Source: Liolophura sinensis (Eukaryota; Mollusca; Polyplacophora; Chitonida; Chitonidae). Taken from it: 64,000 nt of DNA. Position 1 is the first letter of the stretch, and each line of letters starts with the position of its first letter. The DNA is taken from NCBI RefSeq assembly GCF_032854445.1, contig NC_088301.1, positions 47,363,116-47,427,115 on the forward strand, read 5' to 3'. The notes beneath the pieces are model-generated. The model was not told the DNA's origin, did not search any database, and worked only from the letters and a program-made list of their open reading frames with translations. Below, piece by piece: positions 24,360 through 36,526 of this stretch. A program made the position numbers and the translations under genes.

Positions 24360-27300
24360 GAATATACAGTGCGTTATTGTCAAAAAAATGTTTCCTTAAT
24401 CACTCAAAGTTTTGTTTTCCTTAAAACTATTAATTAACTATAAAATAAAAACATAGACTCAAGAACGCACGTTCCGGTGACCCACATTGCATCACCTGTC
24501 AGATGTCATGAGTAGAGCGCACCTGTGTGACACGCGTCAATCAAGTGTCGTCTGGAAAAATTGTCTGGCTCTAGTGTCAGAGAAACCTTTCTGCCAGATA
24601 GGCACAAGTTTTTCTGAATCAAGATGGTTTTCTCTGCGGCGGACAAGGAATTGATCACCTTTTCAAGTAAAACAAGGTAGAACATCATTTTGAAATGTCC
24701 GGAATATGCGTTTTTGGCTCTATTTTGATTTTGGTCCCATTTTGATTTTGGTCCCATAAACAGAAATCTTAAAGGATGAAATTGAAATTTGGTCAGTATA
24801 CGTAGGACATAATGGCTTTTGAGTGTGTACGAGGGTTTCGGAGATATTGAGTGTCAAAGTACGGCCCATTTTTTATGCCCACTCGATATATACACGTATA
24901 TATATATGCAAATATATCACTGGAGTTACTCTCAGAAAAACGCAGCTACCATATACATGTATATATGAATACAAAGCTTACCATTCCAAGAATCAGAAGG
25001 TCAGAAAGAAAGTAAAGCTCAAAAATTCTTGATTTTTGGCATTCAGAATGCTGAACATTTTTGCATTTTTGTAAGTCTTCTTCGTCTTCTTTAAACCGCA
25101 TTCCATTCTCACTGACATTCAAGCATAATATATAGTACTCTATATAAGTACTCAGTGTAGTACACCTTTATCTTTGTCCACCTATAGAGAACAAGTCGTC
25201 ACAAAGTTTTGGTGATGGAACTGTGTGCAGGAACGCTGCTGAACGTTCTGTCAGAGCCACAGCACGCCTATGGACTACGTGAAGATGAATTTCTGCTTTT
25301 CTTCAACCATATGGGTAAGAAACAACATATGCAATGTATAACATCACATTCCAGACAGTCAGTCAAAACACTATTTACTATGTTCTTAGAGAAATTAAGA
25401 CTGCCCTTTTATACTTGTCCTCTCAGTCAGTGTAATAATTGCTCTGATCATATTGCTGCCACATTTCTTTGGCTGACAGAATCTGATATTTATTTACTGT
25501 TAAAAGAAAAGACAACATCACACTAAATGTATTCGTGCATTGCTAAATTTTAAAAAACATAACTTTGTCTTTTTGATTTTGGCATAAATGAGATATCGCA
25601 GTTCAAAGTAAGCAAAATAGCACACAAAAAGCACGCCGCCATGCCAGCAATTTGATCAATCAGACGCGAGTTATCTCTGTAACCGGAGAGCGCATCTATT
25701 TCCGCTTACGTTACCCGAAGCCTGGATTGCGTGGGATTTCCGGTTGTTTGTATCCCATTACACAGTTACGATGTAAATAACGTTGGTGTTTTTAACCCCT
25801 GTGTCTCTTTCTGATTTCAAGTCTCCGGCTTAAAACATCTAAGGTTGAACGGGTTTGTCCACAGAGATATTAAACCAGGAAACATCCTTAGGAGTATTGG
25901 GGAGGATGGCAAGTATGTACACATCGACCATTGGGTTATACATTGTGCATAAATTAATAGAACGTCTTATTTAACCATATTTTAAGAAGCTAAGCATTTT
26001 CGATTAATCTAGTCAAATCGTCATCATATTTTCAAAATCTGTCTATCTGCCAGAGAATTGGCAAATACAGTTTACACGATTTACGTGTCAACATTTACTA
26101 ACTTCAAAAGCTTGGCTATTTTGCTTGCCAACAGGTCGGTTTACAAGCTTTCAGATTTTGGATCAGCCAAAAAACTTGATCTGGACGAAGAGTCGTTCAT
26201 GTCCATGTATGGCACGGAAGAATACCTGGTGAGTTTCTTTGCTGTCATTATATTGGCAAAAATATTTACCGATCTGAATGATGTCAATATTTTGATTTTT
26301 CCAATGGTCGCTCGAATTTAAAATTCGAATGTCATGTTTATAACGTCTTTCGTTTTTCATTCTGAAGCATCCAGACATTTTCGAGAAAGCGTTCATAGAT
26401 AGAAGTGCCCAGAAACAGTTCACGCTGGCAGTAGATTTGTGGAGCATCGGAGCGACTTTGTACCACGCAGTGACGGGCTCGATACCGTTCCGGCCCTACG
26501 ACGGCAGAAGGGATAAGGAAACAATGTAATATTCTGGGCCTGGGGGCTGGTTGTTCAAAACTGTCTTAAAACTTAATACCAGAGTTGACTTCAAACCAAG
26601 TCTGCAGTTTTGTTCTTAGCCCATAAATAATCGTGGTGTAGTTTATTAAATATGGACTAGATTTTTAATATTTGGACAACCGTGTCGCTTTAAGACACAG
26701 TGTTTGTAACGTCACTGTGTGTATATATGTTGTGTATACATTCTATATGTTTGTGATGATTGTTGACAGGTTTGAAATGATTGGACGGAAAGAAACCGGG
26801 ATAATTTCGGGAGTTCAGGAAACTCCGAATGGAGAAATATATTGGAGCAACGATCTCCCAGCCTCTTGCTGTGTATCAGAGTGAGTTTTAAGATGTTTAA
26901 TTTTACCTGATGCACGGAAAGCAAAGAAGCACAGAAAACATACCCGTTTTTATGGAACATTAAATGGAAGTTTTATAATCAGTATTAAGCTCATCTGACG
27001 AAAACAGATATCGCAAGGCTTTGGCGAGTCGTAACTGTAATTGGTTTGTATGATTGGGGTCCTGATTTGTTGGAATCCTGGATGTGTGGAGACCAGAATG
27101 ATTGGTGCCTTGAATGATTGGTGCCTTGAATACATGGTGTTTTGAATCGTTGTTGCCCTGGATGGTTTGCATAATGATTTGGTAAGAGTCCTGGATATGT
27201 GGAGACCTGCCAAGTTGCAAACAGCACTTTTAACGTTACGTTCGTTTAACTACCACGGCGACTAGTACTGTAGGCATGACGTCGTCATGGTAGTTGCGTA

Positions 27301-30300
27301 ACGTTAAGAGAACTTCGTGAAACTGGGCCCAGGATGATTGGTGCCTTGAATGTTTGGCGTTCTGAAAAGAAGATGTCATGAATGATTGGTGTCTTGAATG
27401 ATTGTTATCCGGTATGATTGGTGACTGGAATGGTTGGTGACTGGAATGGTTGGTGCCTTGAACGGATGGTGCCTTGAATGGTTAACGCCGATTTAGGCTA
27501 GTGTACAGAATGATGTGTCTTAAATGGTTGGTAATCAGGTAGCCTGAATATCCTGAAAATACATTCCTGTGCGTGGAAAAAGACATTTGTATACCAACTG
27601 TCAACCAAAATGGACGTTCTGGCTGAATCCCAAAACACATACCACCGAAGAACTATGGAGATATATATAGTATGAAATTGGGATGAAATGATGCAAAGAG
27701 AAGCATTCAGCAGTTTTCATTGATGGATGGAAAGACGCAATGAATGTTCTAAGCGTGTAAATGAAATCAGTATCTAAAACGTCTACCATGCTAAAAATCA
27801 AAATATGTATTTCAGTTGTGTTCTGAATGCAGTTGTTCATATCTTCAACCAGGATATTGTGGATGTTTATTTATTTGATTGGTGTTTTACCCCATACTCT
27901 AGAATATTTCACTTAAACGATGGCTTCCAGCATTATGGTGGGAGGAAACGGGGCAGAGCCACTGGAAAACACACGGCCATCCGTGGGTTGTGGCAGACCT
28001 TAACACGTACGGTATTGTGTATGTAGATGTAAGTTTCCTGTATTCAACTTATACGTTTATTTCTTGTTGGGCAGGAATCTGAAGACAGTTCTGAGGGAAA
28101 TGTGCGCAGGGATGATGGAACGAGATCCTAGAAGGATGTGGACTTTTGAGACGTTTTTCTGCGAAGCTGAACGTTTGTTTGAAAAAGAACGGATTTTCAT
28201 CTTCAGCACTCTGGATTGCTCTTTCATGATTGCCTACCTTTGCCCCAGTTCTCAGTGAGAATGTTATTAAATTCCCTAGATTTAAACGTCGGGATTAATG
28301 CTAAACGCACACTTCTTACGTGTTTCTTGGTTTCAGTCGCAAACTGGACACTTCTTACATGTTTCCTGGTTTCTAGCAAACTGGACACGTCTTTCATGTT
28401 TTCTGGTTTCATTAGCAAAGTGGACACTTCTTACATGTGTCCTGGTTTCATTAGCAAAGTGGGCACTTCTTACATGTTTCCTGCTGTCAGTCGCAAATTG
28501 GACACTTCTTACATGTTTCCTGCTTTCAATAGCAAACTGGACACTTCGTAAATGTTTCCTGGTATTGATCGCAAATTAGACACTTCTTACCCGGTTTCAA
28601 TAGCAAACTGGACACTTCGTAAATGTTTCCTGGTTTCGATCGCAAATAGGACACTTGTTACATGGCTCCTGGTTTCAGTAGCAAAATGGACACTTCTTAC
28701 ATGTTTCCTGGTTTTAATCGCAAATTAGATAATTCTTACCTATTTTCCTGCCTTCAATAGCAAACTGAACACTTCTTAAATGTTTCCTGGTTTTTCCCAC
28801 AAATGGGATCATACCGAAATCCATTGCTATACCTGCTGAACCTTTGCTCATTTTTCTGACATTGTTCAGTGATAAAAAAAACAAAGCCAGTCCAGTGTTA
28901 CTGTTATCCATTTTGTGATATAGTCTTACATGTTGTTCTTCTTTCGTTCCTCATTGCTGAAAATAGTAGAAGAAGTAGTTGTTTGGATGCTGTGAACATA
29001 TTTTTAATACAACAGAGTTTTTTCCATGCCACGTACATTTATCTGCAAATTTGTTAATTATATCGGCTATTGTAGCACTATATAGGCAACGATTTTTGTG
29101 TTTCTTAGTCTTTGTGACCTCAAGAAAGAGATTCAAAGGCAGAAGAACATAGACATGGACAAACAAATCCTGCTGTGGAAGGAGAAACCTATAGAAGAAC
29201 ACATAACCCAAGAAATGGAAGTCATCGACTTTCCCAAAACCGACAGCAGTAGACCACTGATCCTATTCGGAATGTGTACTATGGAAGGTCTCCCACTTTC
29301 ACCAATAACAATAGGTTAGTTTTCATATGTTGACCAACAGTAGAAACAAAAAATGTCCTTCAGTTTGTTCTTAGGGTTAGTGTTTTCGTCTAGGTTATGT
29401 TTTTCCAAGACAATTTTTTTGGTTTTATGTTAAATGCTAAAGATTATCAGTGACATGAACAAAGAAAGCCTTGTGGTATTCGAAGAACACGCTACCAACA
29501 CATTGTTGCTGTCATTATTCATTAGATTACAGTAATTGTTGAGACGTCAAAACTGGCAATATTATTAACAGTTTGGGAGTAATATTTGGTTATTTATGGT
29601 TTAAATACTTTTTCTATGGGCCTACCCTATGAGATCTGAGACTTTTTATGTTTTGAATGATTGACGCCGTGAATGATTGATGCCGTATATGTTTGGTCTC
29701 CTGAGTGGGTGGTGCCATCAGCGGTTGGTGCCATGAGTGGTTGGTGTCTTGAATGGTTAGAGCCCTGAATGGTTGGTGTCCTGAATGGTTAGAGCCCTGA
29801 ATGGCTGGTATCCTGAATGGTTGTCAGTGTTTAATTTTTAGGATTTGAAATACATTTTCTATGTGCCCGCTGTATGAGATCTGAGACATTTTTTATGTTT
29901 TCCTGTAGTCGAAATGTAAAATGTTCTCATAACAACACGATCAAAGTTCAAGCCTACCAGTTGAAATGTGGTTGCAGTTATGTTGTAGTATTCAATTACA
30001 TTCCTGGTGTGCTTCAGAGGAATTTCCAAGTAGTACTGGAGGAATCGAAGAGGACTTTCGTACTGCAAAACATAGCTTGGAGGTGCAGCACGGGCTCAAA
30101 AAGGTCATGGATCAGTGTCGTGTCAGCCAGGAATTCCTTGTCAGTGGAGCCTCTGCCTTGAAGTAAAAAATTAATTTAATGAACACTTTAAACTACCAAT
30201 ACCTAAATTTCACCTAACATGTGTACATTTATCTTTGAAGCAAATATACGTCATAAATTACTGTTAAAGGCACTGAAACTTATTTCATGTTGAAAAACCC

Positions 30301-33300
30301 TCTACCCGTACCTTAAACTTCAAAACATCTTCCTGTGATCAATAGAACTCTGAGAATCAGGACAAATGAGCAACTTAGTAACTTAGTCATGGGCGAAGTT
30401 TTAGGTCATTTGGAGTATACAGGAAACATATATTGCTGAAGATGCCAAAAGGGCAACCAGATGTGTAATATCACTTCACATCGCAGTTTTTAATAACGCA
30501 ATGTTTGCTGTGTATCAACTGATTTACTACAAATGGCTTCTCAGGAGTAGCCGTTTGGCTAAGGCATAAATTACGACTTGTTTCTCATTGTGAGAAAGTA
30601 TAGACATATATGTTAGATGGAGCGGGATTCGGATTTTTTTGTAACGCCTTTATGAAGTCTTTCAATAGAAAATACTAAGAAATTTCAATGTTGAAAACGC
30701 CTTTACTTTTTATTACCTGGCGTATTCAAGATACAGGTATTGTGACTAGGTCGTAACTCGTGATCATCACATGAATCACACGGTAAGTTGTTAAAGATTT
30801 ATGAGCTGTTTGCAACAGAATCCCCGGCTCCTGCATAAATACTCAAGTGCCATGACTAGTGATGATAAGGACAACCGTTAATATTTCAATTTAGCCTGTC
30901 TTTACATCGTGATCTGGTAGAAGACAAAATAAAGGAAAATGAAGTTAAAAACTGCATGAAGTTTATACACTGGTGTCGTTTTGTACTGATAAATTCCGTC
31001 TGAGACATTTAACCTCATAGACAGTGCTTTAAGTTTATTTTACATGGAGTGAAAAGTTTCCACACAGCTGTTCTCAGTAGCACCACGGATTCTGCAAATT
31101 ACGTGGCAAACATATACCTTGAACAGGATATCTGTACATGTAGTAGTCTTATACTTTATTGCCGCTCTACTGCCTTTTACAAATACCAGTGTACTTAAAT
31201 CCTGGTGAAGTCTTTTCACACTCTGCCGATCGGAAAAGGTTATATGACATGAGATACATGCAGTAGGCCTTTAAAACCCAAACCTGTTTTGGTGTAAACA
31301 ATTTGTTTGAAGTAACCTTCAGAAAAGGTGATCCATCCTGTTTTGGCCTACTTCAGTCTTATTATATCGTACCCGATTCTGTCTCTATTCAACTGGGTGC
31401 AATTTGTTATCATGTTACATATAGTGTATGCTTGCTTCCTGGTTGGCTTGGTGTATACCCCATCTACAGTAGTGGTTTTAGCATAATTCATGACGGAGTA
31501 GCCTATAGGCATTGTTACGACCCAATCTGTCTGTATTATAAAGAGATGGCTTGTTCGAAATACACGACAGTTTAGCCGCACAAAAAAGTAACCAAAACCA
31601 GCAGATTTTATTTTTCAACAATTTATTAGGTTTAACAAGAACAGATAACAAGACTTATACGTCAAGTACTTAAGTTTAACAAGAAAGGATTGCAATATCT
31701 ATACAAATACTAAAGTACTTACATGTAAAACGGTGTCAAGTCCAAACGGACGCATATATTCCACAATGCTGAAAACCACACAGGCATAAATGCACAGAGG
31801 CAATATTCACAAGAGGTAAAATCCACAGTATAACTGAGTGTATGACGAAATATACACAAAACTCCACAGACAGGGTCCGTGTACTAATAAGCACTGTGTA
31901 CACAAGAGCACAAATTAAATATACAAGTTCAGACTGAACAAGTGCTCGGTGGAGATATGATATAACAAAGCCAGAGGCTATAAAGACACCAAAACTCAGC
32001 ACAAAGGGCCTACTAAAGTAACACACAGCGAAAGCATCCAAAACTCTTAATAACTCTCCTTTCTCCTCGTTTGACCTGCTTTCATAGATCTTTTATAGAC
32101 TGGTGGAATTTTCTAGAATAAGAATATTCTTGAACACTTGTTGTAAACAAACGGGCCCCGAACTGAGCATATTCTGGAACATTCTAAGGCAGAGGCAGAC
32201 AGCAGGCCCTGAACTCAGCATATGTAAACAGTGGCACGCTGAATTTAGAAGCTAACGGCAGTTGTTTACATAACAGCATAATGTTGTGATATACATTTTT
32301 GAAAAGTTCTGTCATCGTGGAAATGAAATTTTTTCCCCCAAATATTGAGCTGTTCAGGTTATGACGCCAAACGACGACCTGACTTACGAGAAAAGCAACG
32401 ACGAATTTTCATAAAGTTTTGTGAAAGTGGGTCTATATTAATATGACTACGCTTTTGTTATATAGCAGTTGGTATCATTTTCTCCTTTGATGACGATTTC
32501 AGTTCACATATGATGTCACAAGTGACGAACCTTGGAGAAAAAGTTGAACGAGAACTGACAGTAACTCGACAGGCTCACAGGCCAATAGAATCGTCTCTGA
32601 GCATCCTGAAATCGAGGCACAAGGAAGAGTCCATCGACAGAGACACCTATGACTTCGCGGATGCGGGGTCGCTAGAAACCCAACTTTGTCAGGATTTGCA
32701 GCACGTCAGCGATAGCTTAAGCAAGGTATGGACGAGGACACTTGCTTTTTCCTGCAAGTGGAAAACCATTGATCTCCAGTTCCTGTTGTTGCATATGTAT
32801 TCATTAAAGAGATGACACTTATGTTTGGAATTGAAACTCGTTTCAAGGACAGACATATTTTGATTGTTTTCAAAATGTATAAAGACAAGTTTGTTTGAGC
32901 ATTTACATACTTTTAGGTTTCATCTCAAGCTGGAGGAATATAAAGACTTTTTATATCAGCTAGAAATACATCACTAATGTTTTATCCACGTGAAGAAAAA
33001 ATAAGACGCCTTTTTGCGTTGCATCGTAATAATAAGAAACAAAACAACCTAACTACAAGGATTGTTTTCAACTATTCACTTCATTTTTTAAAGAAACATT
33101 TTTTTCCTTTATGTATATGAACCTTAGGTTATCAGCGGATTAGAAGAAACAAAAGTGTGGTGCAAAGCGGCGAGAGATGAATTAGGAGGTTATCTTGCCA
33201 CAGAAAAGGCACTGGAGTTAACGTATGGTCTTAAAGTGATCTGCCCCAGGGATTGCGAATGGTAAGTTACTGTGTGCTTACAAATCGACAAAAAATATCA

Positions 33301-36235
33301 GGATAAACTTGCGAGCAAAAATGTGTAAATATATATTGCTAGAATTTCCAAGCAGGAATTTATAAATCGTTTGTATATTATAAATTATTCGGGTGCATTG
33401 ACCTATTCATCAAAGTCAGACGTGTTAGCGTATAATTAGCTGAATACATATTTGACTTTTTAATTTTTCAGCGTTACCAGCGCGAAATGGCAGATGGATG
33501 AAATAAAAACCCTGACTCATAAATTTGACGAAAGACGACGGCACCCTCACATTTCTTTTCACCAGGAACAGCTTAACACATTCGACAAGTAAGTTTGATA
33601 TAAATGCATCATGAAATTTTGCGATATCATGAATTTCCAATAATACAATTCTTGTATGTAATCTGCCTAAAACACTCCATGTACGTACAAATATACGTAT
33701 AATGTAGTTTGAACAGTATAAGCCTATATATGGCTTCTATGCATTGGTAAAATATCAGATGTAAACATTGTGATAAACTATATTCTGCTGTGCATGTAAA
33801 TGGGTTTATTTAATTTCTCATCATTCGTCATCTTGTTATTCAGACTCCACCTCGCAGACGTCTGCCAGAAGAGTCTGTTGCTGTTGAACGAACACTGCTT
33901 GCCAGCGAATGAAAATGTGTTTCGTGCGTTCAAGTCATGGCACAGGTATGTATACACAGGGGCGTTGGTTAGAACTCGATAAGTTGATATAATGTTGATA
34001 AATTTAAAGACTGAAAATGATGTAGGCTCTACATGGTTTTATCAAGCAACATGAAGTCTTCCATCAATGCCTCCATAAATGCCTGTATAAAATAAGAATA
34101 CATTATGTATTATAATTTGTTCACAGCGTTTTCCGTCTGAAGAGGCTTGAGTTTGATCGAAAAACTAAACAGACGTTGGAGAAAATGAAAGAAGTGCAAG
34201 AACTTCAGTCCCAGTACCATACGGTGAGATTTCGTCCTACACAAAACAAAGCCTGTGTGTAATGCCAGTTGCTCATATCCACCTGAATAATCCGTATCAT
34301 CGTCAACTTAAAAAAATGTTTGTTATTTTTATCATTTTGTTTGACATTTTTGTAATTCAAATATTTAAGAATTTACTAATATTTTTAGGTTTATTGTGAT
34401 ATGAACGAACAGACTGCTATATAAACTGTATGAATCTACGTCATGTTTCAAATGTTTCTTTTTTATTTCATTGACCACAGATTCAAACCGGAGTTTTATC
34501 CAAATATATGAAAACGGCACCCACATCAGTTGGAGCCGACAAGACCCGCTTCGTGAATCATCGAAAAAAGCAGCATCGTCATAACATGGTGAAAGCACTA
34601 GAAACATCGTAAGTTTATTTCGTCGCTCATAAGTTAACGATATTGATATCCAAGAATGCACTCAGGTTTTCTCCACTCATTAAAATGACTCCTATCACAT
34701 AGAAAGACTTGAGTGTGTCAGTAAACAAAAAGCAAAAGTTTACTGCAAAAAAAAATATTGTATACTGCAATATGTAAGTTCTATAAATATAACACATGCA
34801 GTATGAATTGTAGAGAATTACATAAAGGCCTCGAATTTAAATGCTGTTATGTGGTTTTTATCAACCCTCACTGGTTCCACGCTGCACCTTAAAGTCAAAG
34901 ATGGACGTTAGTATATAATCTTATGGAATCCATCCGCATAACATGATAATCTCAAAGTAATAAATAACATTATGTCCCAGACAAGGTTTTGGCATATGCC
35001 AGACGGGAAATATATACCGGTGCGAAACCAAACCCAGCAAGTCAATTATTTCCCACAAACCTGCAAGGAAATTGGCCAAACCATGAATGGGTTCAAAGGC
35101 TTCCGTCGATGACATCACGTGAAGAGAAATGCATCCAAGGATAGACATATGTTTATATATACTTCGTATAGTACACGTTGCATGCTGAGGCCACAGGAAG
35201 GCCTAACCTGGTTTCCTGTATGCCCTTCCAGAAAGAAGTCCCATCTCCAGAACACCACTGAAAGGATTTCCGTCAACTGTTGTAGGGGCACATGGACGAG
35301 CTCTATAGGTCTGAATGCTGTGGCAGCCTGTCTTGATTAGATCGTCTTCATTCTCAATACAGTTGAAACTATAGCACTAGTTTCGCAAAGATATAGAATA
35401 AAATGTTTTCGCTGAGTCACGCAGTATGATGACTATGTCAGTGTATGTGTAATACTGCCTTCCATTCAATAGGTTGGTGGATTCTGCCACCGATTCTGAG
35501 TTCTTGAGACAAGAAATGACTTCCCTTCAGGAAAGGTAGGTGTATTGGTTAGTTATACAGCGACGAGCTATGCATCCTGAATTTAACGTGGGTTTCGTAG
35601 ATTTTATAAATACTTTATAATTTAATAAACTGAACAAAGCCATACTTACATGTGTTTTCGAACGTTTTGGGTTCTATTACATTTAATGCATGTACTTTAG
35701 TGATATGCTATAACATTATACGTTTGTTAATGTGAAGCTCTCGAGTTTTTATCCTCTGTTAGACGTGCAGTTTCAGACTAATATCATAACTATGGGATTA
35801 TAATAAAAAATCCTGTTTTTGTGATTATGTCCTTGTTATGACAGCCTTATTTTATATTTAAGAGAATCATATATATATTTGTGTATTTTTTTGTGTCTCA
35901 TCTGTGTAGCTGTATCTGCAACAGCTGCGTTTAACAGCGAGTTAATGTGTCAAGGACAAGTGTCTATACGACCCGTGTTACAAGAGTGGCGTTCAGTTCA
36001 TCTGCTGGTACAGTTGCTTTCTGTAGAGGGATTCGATCTGAAACCGCCTACAGGACTGGGATTAATCCTGTTACAAAAAAAAAAAACAAAAAACATGTTA
36101 AACATAATAAATTAATCGATTTTATGTTAAACAGCTTCTATGTGTTTTTCTTTCCTCAGCTTGGTGTCTATGGCGGAAACACTTGAAATAAACGACGAGC
36201 CAGAAATATTGTCGTTCGACGAATTCCTGCAGTGA
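22866..36235 (+). CDS. TBK1: TBK1/IKK-epsilon-like serine/threonine kinase, complete
   Basis: Non-canonical IKK that in animals phosphorylates IRF/STING-pathway and autophagy targets in the cytoplasm. Eighteen exons join in frame to 760 residues (human TBK1 has 729): 22866-22955, 23652-23792, 25188-25314, 25822-25912, 26135-26228, 26368-26525, 26770-26880, 28075-28254, 29109-29314, 30018-30162, 32503-32725, 33128-33261, 33472-33588, 33844-33945, 34127-34223, 34481-34608, 35473-35535, 36160-36235. Visible motifs: glycine loop [11 protein letters not shown] (17-27), lysine 39 in [13 protein letters not shown] with D135, DFG at 157-159, activation-loop S173 in [11 protein letters not shown] (equivalent to human S172), and DLWSIG. 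A ubiquitin-like domain follows (about 310-390; [26 protein letters not shown]). Next comes a helical scaffold (about 400-670) and a C-terminal adaptor-binding segment ([14 protein letters not shown]). All catalytic residues are present. TBK1 versus IKK-epsilon cannot be separated, since invertebrates often carry pre-duplication copies. The start ATG aligns with the family N-terminus. Confidence 0.93.
23151..23194. repeat. CCA/C-rich low-complexity tract
   Basis: A run of CCACC and C6 words in the first intron of the kinase gene. The minus strand is G-rich and could form a quadruplex (inference). Confidence 0.7.
24311..24356. repeat. (TA)n microsatellite
   Basis: An uninterrupted TA dinucleotide run of about 46 bases in the second intron of the TBK1-like gene. 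Confidence 0.95.
27048..27535. repeat. 16-bp minisatellite, interrupted by a hairpin element
   Basis: Degenerate tandem copies of a 16-base unit close to GATTGGTGCCTTGAAT in intron 7 of the kinase gene. The array is split (about 27213-27328) by an inverted-repeat insertion. The same unit recurs at 29650-29828, in a different intron. Confidence 0.8.
27228..27330. mobile_element. Small hairpin element (MITE remnant) inside the minisatellite
   Basis: TTTTAACGTTACG and TTTAACTACCACGGCGAC on the left pair with the reverse complement of the right part, TCTTAACGTTACGCAACTAC then CATGACGACG. The right edge continues into GTGAAACTGGGCCC, where the 16-bp units resume. It has no coding capacity. Confidence 0.5.
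27867..28012 (-). mobile_element. Partial SINE, family 1, minus orientation
   Basis: Read on the minus strand it carries the family 1 body and tail: ACCCACGGATGGCC, a CCTCCCACCATAATGCTGGA stretch, then ATATTCTAGAGTATGGGGTA and an ATCAAATAAATAAA end. Its tRNA-like head is missing. It lies in intron 7, about 60 bases before exon 8 of the kinase gene. Confidence 0.7.
28307..28795. repeat. 39-bp minisatellite, about 12 copies, in intron 8
   Basis: The unit is close to CACTTCTTACATGTTTCCTG followed by GTTTCAATAGCAAACTGGA. CACTTC starts at 28464 and 28503, giving a 39-base period. As 39 is a multiple of 3, open frames of repeated 13-residue blocks appear on both strands. They are not exons, because exons 8 and 9 join in phase around them. 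Confidence 0.9.
29650..29828. repeat. 16-bp minisatellite, second locus, in intron 9
   Basis: Tandem copies close to GGTTGGTGTCTTGAAT, alternating with GGTTAGAGCCCTGAAT in the 3' part. They clearly match the unit at 27048-27535. A 32-bp alternation is visible over the last four to five copies. Confidence 0.8.
31513..32275 (-). mobile_element. Solo LTR, probably Ty3/Gypsy-type, antisense in intron 10 of the TBK1-like gene
   Basis: The segment starts TGTTACGACCC and ends CATAACA, so its ends are TGTTA...TAACA. It is flanked on both sides by GCAT (31509-31512 and 32276-32279), a 4-bp target duplication. Promoter motifs point left: heat-shock elements, then TATAAAA read on the minus strand at 32091-32097. 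A minus-strand AATAAA lies near 31625-31631. This gives a U3 of about 210 bases, then R and U5 ending GGGTCGTAACA, as in many Gypsy LTRs. No internal region, primer-binding site or second LTR is present, so it is a solo LTR left by recombination. A 101-codon hydrophobic frame (31736-32041) lies inside it and is not claimed as a gene. Confidence 0.78.
32091..32184 (-). promoter_or_regulatory. Heat-shock-type LTR promoter: three perfect HSEs plus TATA box
   Basis: Heat-shock factor binds alternating GAA/TTC pentamers. Three perfect three-unit elements are visible: GAATTTTCTAGAA (32106-32118), GAATATTCTTGAA (32122-32134) and TTCTGGAACATTC (32172-32184). TATAAAA on the minus strand (32091-32097) lies 8 bases beyond the first. 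This is the arrangement of hsp70-type promoters, and transcription would run leftwards, antisense to the kinase gene. Confidence 0.65.
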
Positions 36236-36526
36236 CAAATGTGTATGTCAAGTGAAAACACCTGTTTCCCACATCTCCGTTTTTGGTAAATTTCCCAAAA
36301 ATTTTTTGGAAGACATCTTTTACGAAAAATGTTAAGAGAAATATGTCCCTTGTGACATAAGTTTTGTGAAAGTGGAAACAGGCTTTCGTCACAGATGACA
36401 GATGTACCACATATATGTGGAAGATATATGTATAGATATGAAAATATTTGAAGATAAAAGGAATCCAAGGAAAACAGTTTTCATATATTAAATATGCCCT
36501 TAAGACTCATAGTTGTGCGTGGGTTC
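36236..36526 (+). other. Proximal 3' UTR of the TBK1-like gene
   Basis: AT-rich sequence after the stop codon. No certain polyadenylation signal was identified before the inverted-repeat elements begin. Confidence 0.45.

Noticed and set aside
28216..28579. Overlapping plus- and minus-strand ORFs of repeated 13-residue blocks
   Set aside because: They come from the 39-bp minisatellite in an intron. Exons 8 and 9 of the kinase join in phase without them.
31736..32041. 101-codon hydrophobic ORF starting just after the predicted LTR transcription start
   Set aside because: The position is intriguing but it is one short frame in a single non-coding LTR, with no homology that I recognise.
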